DNA of 44,575 bases from Candidatus Zhuqueibacterota bacterium (lineage in GTDB: Bacteria > Zhuqueibacterota > Zhuqueibacteria > Oceanimicrobiales > Oceanimicrobiaceae). Positions within the stretch are counted from its first letter, which is position 1. Each line of letters opens with the position of its first letter. Positions 7,793 to 16,520 of this stretch are shown one piece after another. Below the pieces are notes generated by a model, which saw only the letters and a list, made by a program, of their open reading frames with translations, was not told the origin of the DNA and did not search any database. The stretch lies in assembly GCA_029262035.1 (NCBI GenBank), contig JAJDAE010000010.1, positions 1-44,575 of the forward strand, in the 5' to 3' direction. A program made the position numbers and the translations under genes.

Positions 7793-10315
7793 ATGACTAT
7801 GCTTATGAAAGCGGGAACTATGGGATTGACTTCTGACACAACCAAATTTTTGGGTGGACTTGGAACCGGCTCGATCTCTGAAAACCAAATGTCAAAATTT
7901 AAAAAGATACTGGCTAATATAACCAAAAGTGAGAACTCTTTTTCAGGGCAGTTTATTCGGGATATTTTAAACAAGTCTGAGAAGGTTGAATCGGATGATA
8001 TTTCGGTTAGTAGCGAGCTGATTCATTTTCTGTATAACAAGGCTGACTCAGGCGAAGAAGTCGAGGTTGAAACAGGTTTGTTGGAAGGACTGATGCAGCA
8101 GTTTGTTCACCATTCACTTGAAACCGGCGGACCAATTGCATTTGAGGTTGAAAGTGAAAGTCATGGTAAAATATCAATTAAATTCGAACCAAAAAATAAA
8201 AAGCTTTCCATTGAATCTGAGATTTCCAGGGAGTTGGTAGCCAATACCGGGTTTATGAATATTTTTTCTGATTTGGATATTGAAAAAATTGAGTTTGTGG
8301 ATTCAAAAAAACTGTCCGCTTTGCAGCCTGCTTCAAGTAGTTTGGATGGTGTAACTGCGAGGAATGGCAGCTCCAAACTTGTCGCTTACAAGGGGATTAT
8401 CAATAATTTTTCAGAAATTGATGATAAGGTGAAAAGCAATTCCTTTTTTTTTAAAAAGAAGAAAGACGAAAGCGCTGTATCTAACCAAAATAGTATTGCC
8501 CAAAAAACAGGTGAGACCGAAAATTTAGGGTTTTTAGATAAACCGGCTCCTTCCGGTAAAAAGCAGCCTTTAGAAAATGTAAACCTGTCCGGAGAAGCAA
8601 TTCCGCAGAAAACGGTGAACATTTCGGACAAAGCCGAACTTCCTTCAAAAACCGGCTTTTTAGATAATTTTTCTAAGAAATCAACATTGCCGGGACAAAT
8701 TAATGTGGCCAGCTTAGTTGGAAAAGCTGTCAACTCTGAAATGTCCGAGGGTATTCATGGGAAACAGAAAACAACTTCTGAGGTAGTAAAAACGCCAAAG
8801 ATGCAGAAGGGACTTTCTGATGCAGTCATAAGTTCTATAAAGCCCGAGAATGCTGAAAAAAACAAGATTAGTCAATCGCAGGCTGTGGAAGCGATAAAGA
8901 ATACTGTTGCCCAAAGCAAGTTGGTTTTCAAAGGAAAATCGGCAGGTAAATTTCAAGTGACGATGGAGGTCGCTGAAAAAGGCGCTTTGACAGTTAGTTC
9001 TCAGAAAAATGAAAATGCTGTGGAAACCAATATTCAAGTAGAAACCCCGAATGCCAGGGATTGGCTGAAATCTGCTTTGGCAAAAAAGGGTGTTAAAGTT
9101 GATAACATATCTGTTCAGATAAAATCGGATTCACCTGAAACTAAAAAAGAAATTGTCGAAAAAGCGGGCACGTTCGGCAAACTGATTAGTGATACAGAAA
9201 AGGCTCCTTTTGCAATTAATAAGGTTTCAGGTATGGTCAGAACGGTTTTGAAGAAAATAGCCGCAGTTGATAGTTCTGAAATTCCTGTTAAGGAAAAAGA
9301 AACATTGAGCGCTAATTTTGAAAAACTTGAAGTTAAGATCAACCAATCGGTTTTGAATGGCAGCAAGGTTGACCATGCAATAAAAGCCGAAAGCGAGCAA
9401 ACCTTTAAGTGGTTGGAAAAAGAGCTTGGCCCCATTGCAGATGAAATTGTTAAGCAGAAACTGCCGGTCTCGAAGTTAACTGTGGTCAAGGAAGAATCTA
9501 TAAAATTTTCCTTGAAACCTGAGGTTGCTGCAATTAACCAGGAACCGCCTGATATAAAGTCAAATAGTAAAAATGCCAAGCAGCAGGCGGCCGTCAGTTC
9601 AATTAATCTAATCAATGCTGATAAATCGTCCGGCGATGAAGAGAGTTTTTCCGGAGAGTCGCAATTTTCAAAAAATGACTTCCAGGTTAAAGAAAGTTTA
9701 ACCACCAAGGGAGTGCAAAGCACTGAATTTAAAATTCCTGTTGAACCTCGTGGCGATGGGTCGCAGGTGGTTAACATTTCTACGGCGACCGGGCAGGTTC
9801 AATTTGATGTTGTAAATGGCAAACTGGTCTCGGCACAAAAAGTAGACTCCTCACATATGCCGGAAATGATTCAGAAAATTGCTGAACTGGCGCACAATCA
9901 AGCCAATTTGTCTTCTCGCAAACTTGAAGTACAAATGGATATGAAGGATATGGGCAAAGTAATGGTAGATGCGTTACGCCGTGCAGATTCAGTTAATCTG
10001 CAAATCCAGGTAGAATCAACTGAAGTTCGCCGGATACTTGAAACTCAGTTAAAACCTTTTATTGAGCAAATGGCTAAAGATGGCATTGATATCGGTAAGC
10101 TGGATGTCTCCGTGCGTGATGAAAAACAAGAAAGTCAAACGGCTGAGCATTTTTCGGAAAATGCATTTCAAAACCATGAAGAAAAGCAAGCCTCTGAAAA
10201 CTTTCGAGACTTCTTCACCGGCTTTGAAAGTGAGAAAGAAATACGTGGAGACTTTGAACGTAAGCAAGTCCGCCCAAAAGTTACCGGTAATCAAACACTT
10301 GAAATCTGGGCTTAA
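7793..10315 (+). CDS. fliK: Flagellar hook-length control protein FliK (long form)
   Basis: FliK is a secreted ruler that measures hook length and switches FlhB specificity. At 840 aa this is roughly twice the usual length. The N-terminal two-thirds is Ser/Lys/Glu-rich and of low complexity; the C-terminal Flg_hook domain is recognisable near residues 690-775 (SSRKLEVQMDMKDMGKV, then LQIQVESTEVRRILETQL and DIGKLDVSVRD). The gene sits in the expected place before flgD. The long disordered part may reflect a longer ruler or just fast evolution. Confidence 0.88.
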   Translation: MTMLMKAGTMGLTSDTTKFLGGLGTGSISENQMSKFKKILANITKSENSFSGQFIRDILNKSEKVESDDISVSSELIHFLYNKADSGEEVEVETGLLEGLMQQFVHHSLETGGPIAFEVESESHGKISIKFEPKNKKLSIESEISRELVANTGFMNIFSDLDIEKIEFVDSKKLSALQPASSSLDGVTARNGSSKLVAYKGIINNFSEIDDKVKSNSFFFKKKKDESAVSNQNSIAQKTGETENLGFLDKPAPSGKKQPLENVNLSGEAIPQKTVNISDKAELPSKTGFLDNFSKKSTLPGQINVASLVGKAVNSEMSEGIHGKQKTTSEVVKTPKMQKGLSDAVISSIKPENAEKNKISQSQAVEAIKNTVAQSKLVFKGKSAGKFQVTMEVAEKGALTVSSQKNENAVETNIQVETPNARDWLKSALAKKGVKVDNISVQIKSDSPETKKEIVEKAGTFGKLISDTEKAPFAINKVSGMVRTVLKKIAAVDSSEIPVKEKETLSANFEKLEVKINQSVLNGSKVDHAIKAESEQTFKWLEKELGPIADEIVKQKLPVSKLTVVKEESIKFSLKPEVAAINQEPPDIKSNSKNAKQQAAVSSINLINADKSSGDEESFSGESQFSKNDFQVKESLTTKGVQSTEFKIPVEPRGDGSQVVNISTATGQVQFDVVNGKLVSAQKVDSSHMPEMIQKIAELAHNQANLSSRKLEVQMDMKDMGKVMVDALRRADSVNLQIQVESTEVRRILETQLKPFIEQMAKDGIDIGKLDVSVRDEKQESQTAEHFSENAFQNHEEKQASENFRDFFTGFESEKEIRGDFERKQVRPKVTGNQTLEIWA

Positions 10316-10349
10316 TTGAAAACAAAATATTAATTTTTTGGAGTTGAAT

Positions 10350-11096
10350 ATGGATGAGATTACTGCACTAAATACGGTCGGGGCAAGCGGTCTGGACCAG
10401 AACTTGTTCGGACAGAACACCGGCGTATTGGGAAAGGATGACTTCCTGAAAATCCTTGTTACCCAGCTGCAAAATCAGGATCCTCTTGACCCTTCCAGCC
10501 CTGATGAATTTGCATCTCAACTTGCGCAGTTTAGTTCTCTGGAACAGCTGCAAAACATGAACGACAGTCTTCAGGGTTCAATCGAACTGGATTTACTGTT
10601 AAACCAGGCAATTAATAATACCATGGCCACGACTTTGATTGGCCGAAGTGTCAAGGCTGGCGGCAATGCCGTTGAACTCACTGAAGGCACTCAGAGTGTG
10701 AATTTAAATTTTGATCTGGCTTCGAACTCGAAAACGGTAAAAGTGGAAATTCGAGATAGTGAGGGCACGGTGATCCGTACTCTGGAGATTGAAAATCAGC
10801 TTGCGGGTGATCATAAAATTCAATGGGACGGCAAGGATAAAAATGGGGATGCAGTGGAAAGTGGTAAATATACTTTTGAAGTGACGGCAGAGGATATTGA
10901 AGGAAATGCTGTTACAGCCAACGAGTTCATCGTCGGTAGAATAGACAGTATCCGATATGAAAATGGTGGTGCAGTTCTTCTTCTTGGCGGGCTGCGAATT
11001 GGCCTGGATGCTGTTTTGGAAATCGGTTATGGCGAAACTGACGGCGGTGACTCAGGTGAGGCAGATGATTCCGGCGAAGATGATTCTGAAGATTAA
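10350..11096 (+). CDS. flgD: Flagellar hook assembly protein FlgD
   Basis: FlgD is the hook scaffold or cap needed for FlgE polymerisation. The 248-aa product has the N-terminal family signature (GKDDFLKILVTQLQNQDPLDP, in part) and the FlgD Ig-like/tudor-like domain (KIQWDGKDKNGDAVESGKYTF, in part, near residue 155). It ends in a short acidic tail (Asp/Glu/Gly/Ser). The ATG at 10350 has TTGGAG at a good distance, while an in-frame TTG at 10338 overlaps that site and is disfavoured. Confidence 0.95.
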   Translation: MDEITALNTVGASGLDQNLFGQNTGVLGKDDFLKILVTQLQNQDPLDPSSPDEFASQLAQFSSLEQLQNMNDSLQGSIELDLLLNQAINNTMATTLIGRSVKAGGNAVELTEGTQSVNLNFDLASNSKTVKVEIRDSEGTVIRTLEIENQLAGDHKIQWDGKDKNGDAVESGKYTFEVTAEDIEGNAVTANEFIVGRIDSIRYENGGAVLLLGGLRIGLDAVLEIGYGETDGGDSGEADDSGEDDSED

Positions 11097-11113
11097 GACA
11101 GTGGTGAATAAAA

Positions 11114-11491
11114 ATGAAGATTGAACAACTACAAAAAACAGCGCATTTTCACCAGGCAAACCAAAGTATAAAAGCTCCGGTTCAGCATGGCGATGCTTTT
11201 GCGAAGGTTTTACAGGACAAAATTGTTAAAGCGACTCATCCTGTTAAGTTTTCAGCGCACGCTGTTGAACGACTCTCCTCTCGTAATATCATTTTAAATG
11301 AGCAGGACATGAGTAAAATAAACAACGCAGTTGATTCAATTAAGGAAAAAGGCGGTAAGGATTCTCTGCTGGTGATGGGCGACTTGGCTCTTGTGGTAAG
11401 TATTGAAAACAGAACAGTAATAACAGCAATGGAGAAACAAGATGGGAATGATAAAATTTTCACCAACATAGACAGTGCATTAATGATGTGA
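11114..11491 (+). CDS. Flagellar operon protein, TIGR02530-like
   Basis: The 125-aa protein has the core of a conserved 'flagellar operon protein' family normally found between flgD and flgE (HPVKFSAHAVERLSSRNI, then DSLLVMGDLALVVSIENRTVITA). No signal peptide or membrane segment is seen. It may be a cytoplasmic regulator or chaperone of hook export; function in the family is not established to my knowledge. The start has GGTGAATAAAA ahead, and the gene is 17 nt after flgD. Confidence 0.8.
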   Translation: MKIEQLQKTAHFHQANQSIKAPVQHGDAFAKVLQDKIVKATHPVKFSAHAVERLSSRNIILNEQDMSKINNAVDSIKEKGGKDSLLVMGDLALVVSIENRTVITAMEKQDGNDKIFTNIDSALMM

Positions 11492-11496
11492 TTTTT

Positions 11497-11524
11497 AGGA
11501 CTGGCCCCTGAAAGGGAAGGTCCT
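11497..11524 (+). other. Imperfect stem-loop before flgE
   Basis: AGGAC (11497-11501) pairs with GTCCT (11520-11524), and the inner CCCT/AGGG pair closes a GAA loop, with mismatches between the two stems. No T tract follows. It could weakly attenuate read-through or protect the flgE mRNA end. Confidence 0.4.
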
Positions 11525-11530
11525 CCGTTG

Positions 11531-11544
11531 TGGAATGATTGAAG
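11531..11544 (+). promoter_or_regulatory. Weak sigma-54-like element before flgE
   Basis: TGGAATGATTGAAGC (from 11531) keeps GG and GC exactly 10 nt apart, as sigma-54 promoters require, but the -12 box is AAGC rather than TTGC and the -24 box is TGGAAT. It lies 46 bp before flgE. It is much weaker than the elements before flgB and flgF and may be chance. Confidence 0.25.
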
Positions 11545-11589
11545 CAGCGGAAACTAGATTTAATTTATTTAATTTGGAGGACCGCAATT

Positions 11590-13230
11590 ATGATGCGATC
11601 ATTGTTTTCCGGAGTGTCCGGATTGTCGAATAACCAGTTGAAGATGGATGTGATTGGTAACAACATTGCAAATATTAATACGATTGGATTTAAAACATCC
11701 AGAATTAATTTTTCGGAGGAATTAAGCCAGTTATTACGCGTGGCTGAGCAAAACAGCTCCGGCGGTACATCCAACGCAATACTTGTTGGTTTGGGTGTGC
11801 GTACGGGCTCAATCGAGCGTGATTTTAGCCAGGGTATTTTACAAACAACCGGTAAAATTACCGATTTAGGACTAGAAGGCGAAGGCTTTTTCGTATTGAA
11901 TGATGGAAATCAAAACTTATATACTCGCGCCGGCAATTTCCATTTTGATGGTAACGGCCGATTGGTGACTGCAAACGGCGCTTCGTTACAAGGGTGGACT
12001 GCCGCGCAAGACGGTGTAATTTCCCAGACTGCTTCGGTTGGTGACATCGTGTTGGACTCTACAGTTATTTCTCCTGCTATTGCAACACAGAATGTCGCGA
12101 TAACAGGGAACCTTGATGCCAGCGCTGCACCCCTTCAGGAGCAATGGACCGCTAGCAGAAGTTTCACGACTGGTGGGTCTACTCCGGCAGTTGCAACCAC
12201 TCTTTTAAGTGCTCTTGACCAAACCACCACACCACTTGTTGCCGGCGACACAATTACCATTGATGGAACAAATTCTGATGGAACTGCAATTACACCAACA
12301 ACCTATACATACGCTGTTGGTGATTCCATACAGGATCTTATAGATGACATAAACACCGCTTTTACTGCTTCAGGTACAATTGCATTAGATACCAGCGGGC
12401 GTCTTGTACTAACTGATACGGCTTATGGTGAAAGCAGCACAACCCTTACCTTAACTGCAGGTGCCGGTAACACCGGCGTAATTACCCTTCCCGGTTTTAT
12501 AAATACTCAGGAGGGGTTTGAACCTCAAACCTCAAGCTCTATTGAAGTTTTTGACAGCCTTGGTATAAAACATACGCTCAATGTTATTTTTACAAAAACA
12601 GAGAATGCTCGTGAATGGAATTTTGCAATGAGCACCACAGGAGACGAAACAATCTCTGAAGGTTCAACCGGAACGATTACGTTTGCAAATGACGGTTCAC
12701 TTGAAACGATTTTCTATACAGGTGGTGAATCCCAATTAAAATTTGATCCAGGCAATGGTGCTGGAGAGGTTAGTCTGAATCTCGACTTCGAGAATCAAAC
12801 CGGCTTTAGCGGTATAACCCAGTTTGCCGGAACATCATCCGTATTATTGCCTTTTCAGGATGGTCAGGCCCAAGGTGCGTTAACCTCTTTTTCAGTTCAA
12901 AGTAATGGTGAAATTCGTGGCGCTTTTGACAATGGCCGTAGCCGGTTAATCGGCCGTCTTGCCATTGCGGATATCAATAATCCGGAAGGACTCTTGCATA
13001 TTGGCAATAATATTTATTCAACCTCTTCAACTTCAGGTTTAGCGGTGCTTGCTAAAGCAGGAGAAACAATAGCAACAACTGTCATTCCCGGCACGCTTGA
13101 AGCGTCGAATGTTGATTTGGCGGCCGAGTTTACCGAGATGATTATTGCACAGCGAGCATTCCAGGCAAATGCAAGGGTAATAACTGTAAGTGATCAATTT
13201 TTGGCTGAAGTAACACAGTTGAAGCGTTAG
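11590..13230 (+). CDS. flgE: Flagellar hook protein FlgE
   Basis: FlgE builds the hook. The 546-aa product has the N-terminal rod/hook signature (NNIANINTIGFKTS, near residue 24), the FlgE/FlgG middle motifs (TDLGLEGEGFFVLNDGNQNLYTR in part) and the C-terminal helix (TEMIIAQRAFQANARVITVSDQ in part). Residues about 190-300 form a Thr/Ala-rich insertion with a flagellin-hook-IN-like segment, a surface domain that explains the larger size. The ATG at 11590 follows GGAGG by 9 nt; an in-frame TTG at 11539 lacks such a site. Confidence 0.96.
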   Translation: MMRSLFSGVSGLSNNQLKMDVIGNNIANINTIGFKTSRINFSEELSQLLRVAEQNSSGGTSNAILVGLGVRTGSIERDFSQGILQTTGKITDLGLEGEGFFVLNDGNQNLYTRAGNFHFDGNGRLVTANGASLQGWTAAQDGVISQTASVGDIVLDSTVISPAIATQNVAITGNLDASAAPLQEQWTASRSFTTGGSTPAVATTLLSALDQTTTPLVAGDTITIDGTNSDGTAITPTTYTYAVGDSIQDLIDDINTAFTASGTIALDTSGRLVLTDTAYGESSTTLTLTAGAGNTGVITLPGFINTQEGFEPQTSSSIEVFDSLGIKHTLNVIFTKTENAREWNFAMSTTGDETISEGSTGTITFANDGSLETIFYTGGESQLKFDPGNGAGEVSLNLDFENQTGFSGITQFAGTSSVLLPFQDGQAQGALTSFSVQSNGEIRGAFDNGRSRLIGRLAIADINNPEGLLHIGNNIYSTSSTSGLAVLAKAGETIATTVIPGTLEASNVDLAAEFTEMIIAQRAFQANARVITVSDQFLAEVTQLKR

Positions 13231-13253
13231 TATAAATTATTAATGGGTAGAAT

Positions 13254-13279
13254 AAAGCTGCTCTTAATCGGGCAGCTTT
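13254..13279 (+). other. Strong stem-loop between flgE and motA
   Basis: AAAGCTGCTC (13254-13263) and GGGCAGCTTT (13270-13279) form a 10-bp stem with one G-T pair and a 6-nt loop TTAATC. It is followed by ACAAAATT rather than a T tract, so it is not a standard terminator. A partial terminator or mRNA stability element separating the abundant hook message from the stator genes is plausible. Confidence 0.6.
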
Positions 13280-13299
13280 ACAAAATTATGGATTGAACA

Positions 13300-14079
13300 A
13301 TGGATAAGGGAACTTTAATTGGTATTCTTTCGGGTTTGGGCCTTACTGCGGTTTCCATGTTAATGGGTGGCGGTATAGGCCCTTTTATAGATATTCCCTC
13401 CCTAATTATGGTGCTTGGGGGTACATTTGCTGCAACTTTGGTTAATTTCAGATTTGAAGATGTGATGGGGCTGGCCAAAATTTTTAAATTAACGATGAAT
13501 GAAGAATCTCTAACTCCTCACAAATATATTGAGCAAATTGTGGCCATTTCTAAAAAAGCCAGAACCAATGGTTTGTTGGCAATTGAAGAGGATCTGGAGC
13601 AGGTCGATCAGGATTTCATGAAGATTACATTGCAGCATGTTGTGAATGGAACGGAATCTGAAGATCTAACCAATATTATGGAAGCTGAGCTGGCTATTAT
13701 GACAGAGCGCCATAAAGTAGGGCAGAAAATGATGATGGGCATGGGAGCTTATGCACCTGCATTTGGTATGGTTGGTACGCTTATTGGCCTGATTCTAATG
13801 TTGCAAAATCTGGAGGATCCTTCTTCAGTTGGTCCGGGTATGTCAATGGCGATGGTCACCACTTTTTATGGCTCTCTGTTTTCAAACTTGTTTTTTATCC
13901 CAATGGCAGGAAAATTGAAAATGCGTTCGGAAATGGAAATTCAATTTAAAGAGATGCTGTTGATAGGAATTCTATCGGTTCAAGCAGAAGAATCCCCACG
14001 AGTTATCCAAAACAAGTTACAATCATTTCTAGCTCCGGGTGATAGAGAAAGCAATGGCTCTGAACCTGCAGAGGAATAA
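13300..14079 (+). CDS. motA: Flagellar stator protein MotA, PomA-like
   Basis: MotA/PomA forms the ion-conducting stator ring with MotB. The 259-aa length and features resemble PomA more than E. coli MotA: an N-terminal pair of membrane helices with the GGxIGxFxDxPS pattern, the YAPAFGMVGTLIGLI helix (third segment, near residue 152), and AMVTTFYGSLFSNL (fourth, near 184). The conserved Pro and the Thr residues in these helices are present. No clear Shine-Dalgarno sequence precedes the ATG. motB follows after 6 nt. Confidence 0.93.
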   Translation: MDKGTLIGILSGLGLTAVSMLMGGGIGPFIDIPSLIMVLGGTFAATLVNFRFEDVMGLAKIFKLTMNEESLTPHKYIEQIVAISKKARTNGLLAIEEDLEQVDQDFMKITLQHVVNGTESEDLTNIMEAELAIMTERHKVGQKMMMGMGAYAPAFGMVGTLIGLILMLQNLEDPSSVGPGMSMAMVTTFYGSLFSNLFFIPMAGKLKMRSEMEIQFKEMLLIGILSVQAEESPRVIQNKLQSFLAPGDRESNGSEPAEE

Positions 14080-14085
14080 ACTACA

Positions 14086-14796
14086 ATGAGTGATAAGAAA
14101 AAGAAACCAGAAGATGAAGATGATATGCCAACTGTACCAGCATGGATGGGGACGTTTGCCGATATGATGACGCTTTTAATGTGCTTTTTTATATTAATTA
14201 TGTCTTTTTCAACAATGGAGCTTGATAAGTTTAAAATGGCAATGGGCTCGTTAAAAGGTGCTTTTGGCGTTCTGGGTGTTCAAAAAAAACTAATGCCAAA
14301 CCAAAGCTGGTTTTCTCCAGCCAGCCCGGAAGCGGTTAATCTGAAGCAAAAAAGTGTTCTGGAACATATGGAGAAATTAAAATCGGTCTTGGAAAACAAC
14401 GAGCTGAACGACAAAGTGGAAGTGGAGAAGCGTGGTGATGAAATATTTATACAAATTAAAGACAATATGCTTTTTCTGGCTGGCAGCGCTGAATTAAGAC
14501 AGAACTATACGAAGCTATTATCGATTATTTCCAAATTGTTCTTTAAAGATATTGCAGAGGTAACCATTGAGGGGCATACGGATAATATTCCTATAAAAAC
14601 CGACCGGTTTCCTTCTAATTGGGAGCTTTCAGTAGGAAGAGCATTATCCGTGGTTAGGTATTTTATCAATGAAGGGAATATTAGTCCGGCTAAAATACAT
14701 GCTGCCGGTTTTGGTGAACATAATCCTATTGCAACCAACGATACTGCTGAAGGCCGTTCACAAAATCGAAGAGTTGTAATTAGGTTGAAAACATAA
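14086..14796 (+). CDS. motB: Flagellar stator protein MotB, PomB-like
   Basis: MotB/PomB anchors the stator to peptidoglycan and carries the ion-binding Asp. The single membrane helix reads WMGTFADMMTLLMCFFILIM from residue 20, with the Asp at residue 26; the WMGTFAD and LLMCFF parts are strikingly like Vibrio PomB, a sodium-motor protein. The OmpA-like peptidoglycan-binding domain is at about 155-236 (TIEGHTDNIP; SVGRALSVVRYF; NRRVVIRL). Sodium coupling is inferred from this resemblance, not shown. Confidence 0.94.
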   Translation: MSDKKKKPEDEDDMPTVPAWMGTFADMMTLLMCFFILIMSFSTMELDKFKMAMGSLKGAFGVLGVQKKLMPNQSWFSPASPEAVNLKQKSVLEHMEKLKSVLENNELNDKVEVEKRGDEIFIQIKDNMLFLAGSAELRQNYTKLLSIISKLFFKDIAEVTIEGHTDNIPIKTDRFPSNWELSVGRALSVVRYFINEGNISPAKIHAAGFGEHNPIATNDTAEGRSQNRRVVIRLKT

Positions 14797-14815
14797 GGTA
14801 CTAAAGGGAAAACTT

Positions 14816-15319
14816 ATGGCAGATAAAGAAGTCAAAAAAGATCAAGAATCTGAAGAAACCACCGATGATCAGAAGAAAGGTGGAAAGCTCAAACTTATCC
14901 TAATACCTGTAATTATTTTGGTTCAGGCGGTTGCCGCCTATTACATAGTGTTTAATATACTTTTAAAACACCCTAATCATGTAGAAGAGCCAAAGCAAAA
15001 AAAGGAAAATTTAGAAGTTGGGCTTTTTTATGAGATTAATGATATCGTAGTAAATACTTCCGATTCGGGCGGAAGACGTTACTTTGTAATTGAGATAGGC
15101 TTAGAGGCTTCAGAGCAAAAAGTTTTAGATGAAGCCACCAGTAAAGAAATTTGGATACGTGACTCAATATTAACCCTGCTTACGAACAAAACAACTGCAG
15201 AATTGATGGATGGTACAGGCAGGAAAATATTAAAAAAGGAAATAATGGGAATTATAAACAAAAAACTTGCGGTGGGTAAGTTTAATAACATTTATTTCAA
15301 GAAGTACATAATACAATAA
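14816..15319 (+). CDS. fliL: Flagellar basal body-associated protein FliL
   Basis: FliL is a single-pass inner-membrane protein that surrounds and stabilises the stator. The 167-aa product has a charged cytoplasmic start, one membrane segment (about 26-48) and a periplasmic domain ending in the family-like NNIYFKKYIIQ. The order motA-motB-fliL fits stator function. It is followed 40 nt later by fliN; fliM, which is commonly next, is not there. Confidence 0.9.
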   Translation: MADKEVKKDQESEETTDDQKKGGKLKLILIPVIILVQAVAAYYIVFNILLKHPNHVEEPKQKKENLEVGLFYEINDIVVNTSDSGGRRYFVIEIGLEASEQKVLDEATSKEIWIRDSILTLLTNKTTAELMDGTGRKILKKEIMGIINKKLAVGKFNNIYFKKYIIQ

Positions 15320-15359
15320 TGTTAAATGCTGTTAAATCAGGCTAGTTTAAAATAAGATT

Positions 15360-15902
15360 ATGGCTGACGAAATTAAAGATGAAAATGCTGAAGATTCCGA
15401 AGAGTTAGAATCTCAGGAATCTCAGGAATCTCCGGAATCTCAGGAACCTTCTGAACCTCAGGCCGAAGAAGCAGACGAAGAGAAATTAGAGAATGCCGGC
15501 GAGCAGTCAGAGGAAGAAGAGCCAGCTGAATTTGAAAGATCTGCTGCCGAGATTCTTGCAGAACAGGCGATGCTTGCGGAACTGGAGGCCTCTGCAAATG
15601 AGGAAGAACCAGAGGATGTTTTCCCGGTTAGCACGGATGGTGGCGCCTTCCCGGAAAATACAAAAAACCTGGAACTGCTTCTTGATGTTTCATTAAACGT
15701 TACGGTGGAGTTGGGTCGTAAAGAAATGCGTTTTGGTGAAGTTCTAAATCTAGGCAAGGGTTCATTAGTTGAACTTAATAAAATTGCCGATGAGCCTGTA
15801 GATATTTATGTGAATCAGAGCAAAATAGCTGAAGGCGAAGTTGTGGTAGTTGATGATCACTTTGGCGTTAGAATAACAAGGCTTGAAACACCCAATAAGT
15901 GA
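15360..15902 (+). CDS. fliN: Flagellar motor switch protein FliN with long acidic N-terminus
   Basis: FliN is the C-ring base protein. The SpoA/FliN domain is at about residues 100-176 (LLLDVSLNVTVELGRKEMRFGEVLNLGKG in part, then VDIYVNQSKIAEGEVVVVDDHFGVRI in part). The first 90 or so residues are Glu/Ser/Gln/Pro-rich, and contain four copies of a 9-bp repeat, with a short helical patch (SAAEILAEQAMLAEL, about 61-75) just before the linker. That patch could be a docking peptide. No FliM-type middle domain and no CheC domain (FliY) is seen. Confidence 0.93.
   Translation: MADEIKDENAEDSEELESQESQESPESQEPSEPQAEEADEEKLENAGEQSEEEEPAEFERSAAEILAEQAMLAELEASANEEEPEDVFPVSTDGGAFPENTKNLELLLDVSLNVTVELGRKEMRFGEVLNLGKGSLVELNKIADEPVDIYVNQSKIAEGEVVVVDDHFGVRITRLETPNK
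15408..15443 (+). repeat. Four tandem 9-bp repeats inside fliN
   Basis: Four units of GAATCTCAG (the third is GAATCTCCG) follow one another in frame, encoding Glu-Ser-Gln/Pro triplets in the disordered N-terminus of FliN. Because the unit is a multiple of 3, slippage would change tail length without breaking the gene. Confidence 0.75.
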
Positions 15903-16003
15903 AAAGTAGCACGAGATATTTTTATCTGATTAACTTATAAATATGAAAATTACTTTTCAAAAATCTGTTTTAAACTACGTGAACTATAACCTCATTCTTC
16001 TTG

Positions 16004-16516
16004 ATGACTTTGTGCCTTAAAATTAAAGTTCTACTTGTGAGTGTTTTGCTTGTATTGGCAACTACTTTGTGCTATCCGTCACCCCAGACGCCTGCAAAGA
16101 CCGTAGAAAATGATTCGCTTCAAAGTACTGTACGGCCGGATCCCCTCAAAAATTCCTTAGACTCATTTACGTTATTGCTAAAAACTGTTGGCCTCGTAAT
16201 TGGTTTTAGCACGATGCTTTATTTTGCTTTACGCTGGTACAAAAAAAGTGTTTACGGAAATAGCTTTAACAAGCACTCATCTGAAATGAAATTGTTGGGC
16301 GCAATGAGCATAGGGCCGAAGAAAACGATTTGCATGGTTAATGTGTTGGATCATGTTTTGGTGTTGGGATTAACAGAAAATGATATGAATCTGCTTCTGA
16401 ATATACCCGAAGCTGATATAAGTGAGCGACTTAAAGAAAGTTTGCTCGAGGAGGGAGAGCAGCCCCGGAATTTTGGCAAAATTTTGAACCAGTGGATGAA
16501 AAAAAATACTGCATGA
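16004..16516 (+). CDS. fliO: Flagellar biosynthesis protein FliO
   Basis: FliO is a chaperone of FliP-ring assembly. The 170-aa product has a signal-like N-terminal segment (about 5-24), a membrane segment (about 58-77, LLKTVGLVIGFSTMLYFAL) and the cytoplasmic FliO domain (MKLLGAMSIGPKKTICMVNVLDHVLVLGL in part). The start could be TTG 16001 or ATG 16004; no Shine-Dalgarno sequence is visible. The 100 bp upstream to fliN is A+T-rich with nothing I can identify. Confidence 0.85.
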   Translation: MTLCLKIKVLLVSVLLVLATTLCYPSPQTPAKTVENDSLQSTVRPDPLKNSLDSFTLLLKTVGLVIGFSTMLYFALRWYKKSVYGNSFNKHSSEMKLLGAMSIGPKKTICMVNVLDHVLVLGLTENDMNLLLNIPEADISERLKESLLEEGEQPRNFGKILNQWMKKNTA

Positions 16517-16520
16517 TGCG

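Noticed and set aside
9115-9777. Long - strand ORF of 220 codons
   Set aside because: Shadow of the low-complexity part of fliK, no start signal and Ser/Leu-rich antisense composition.
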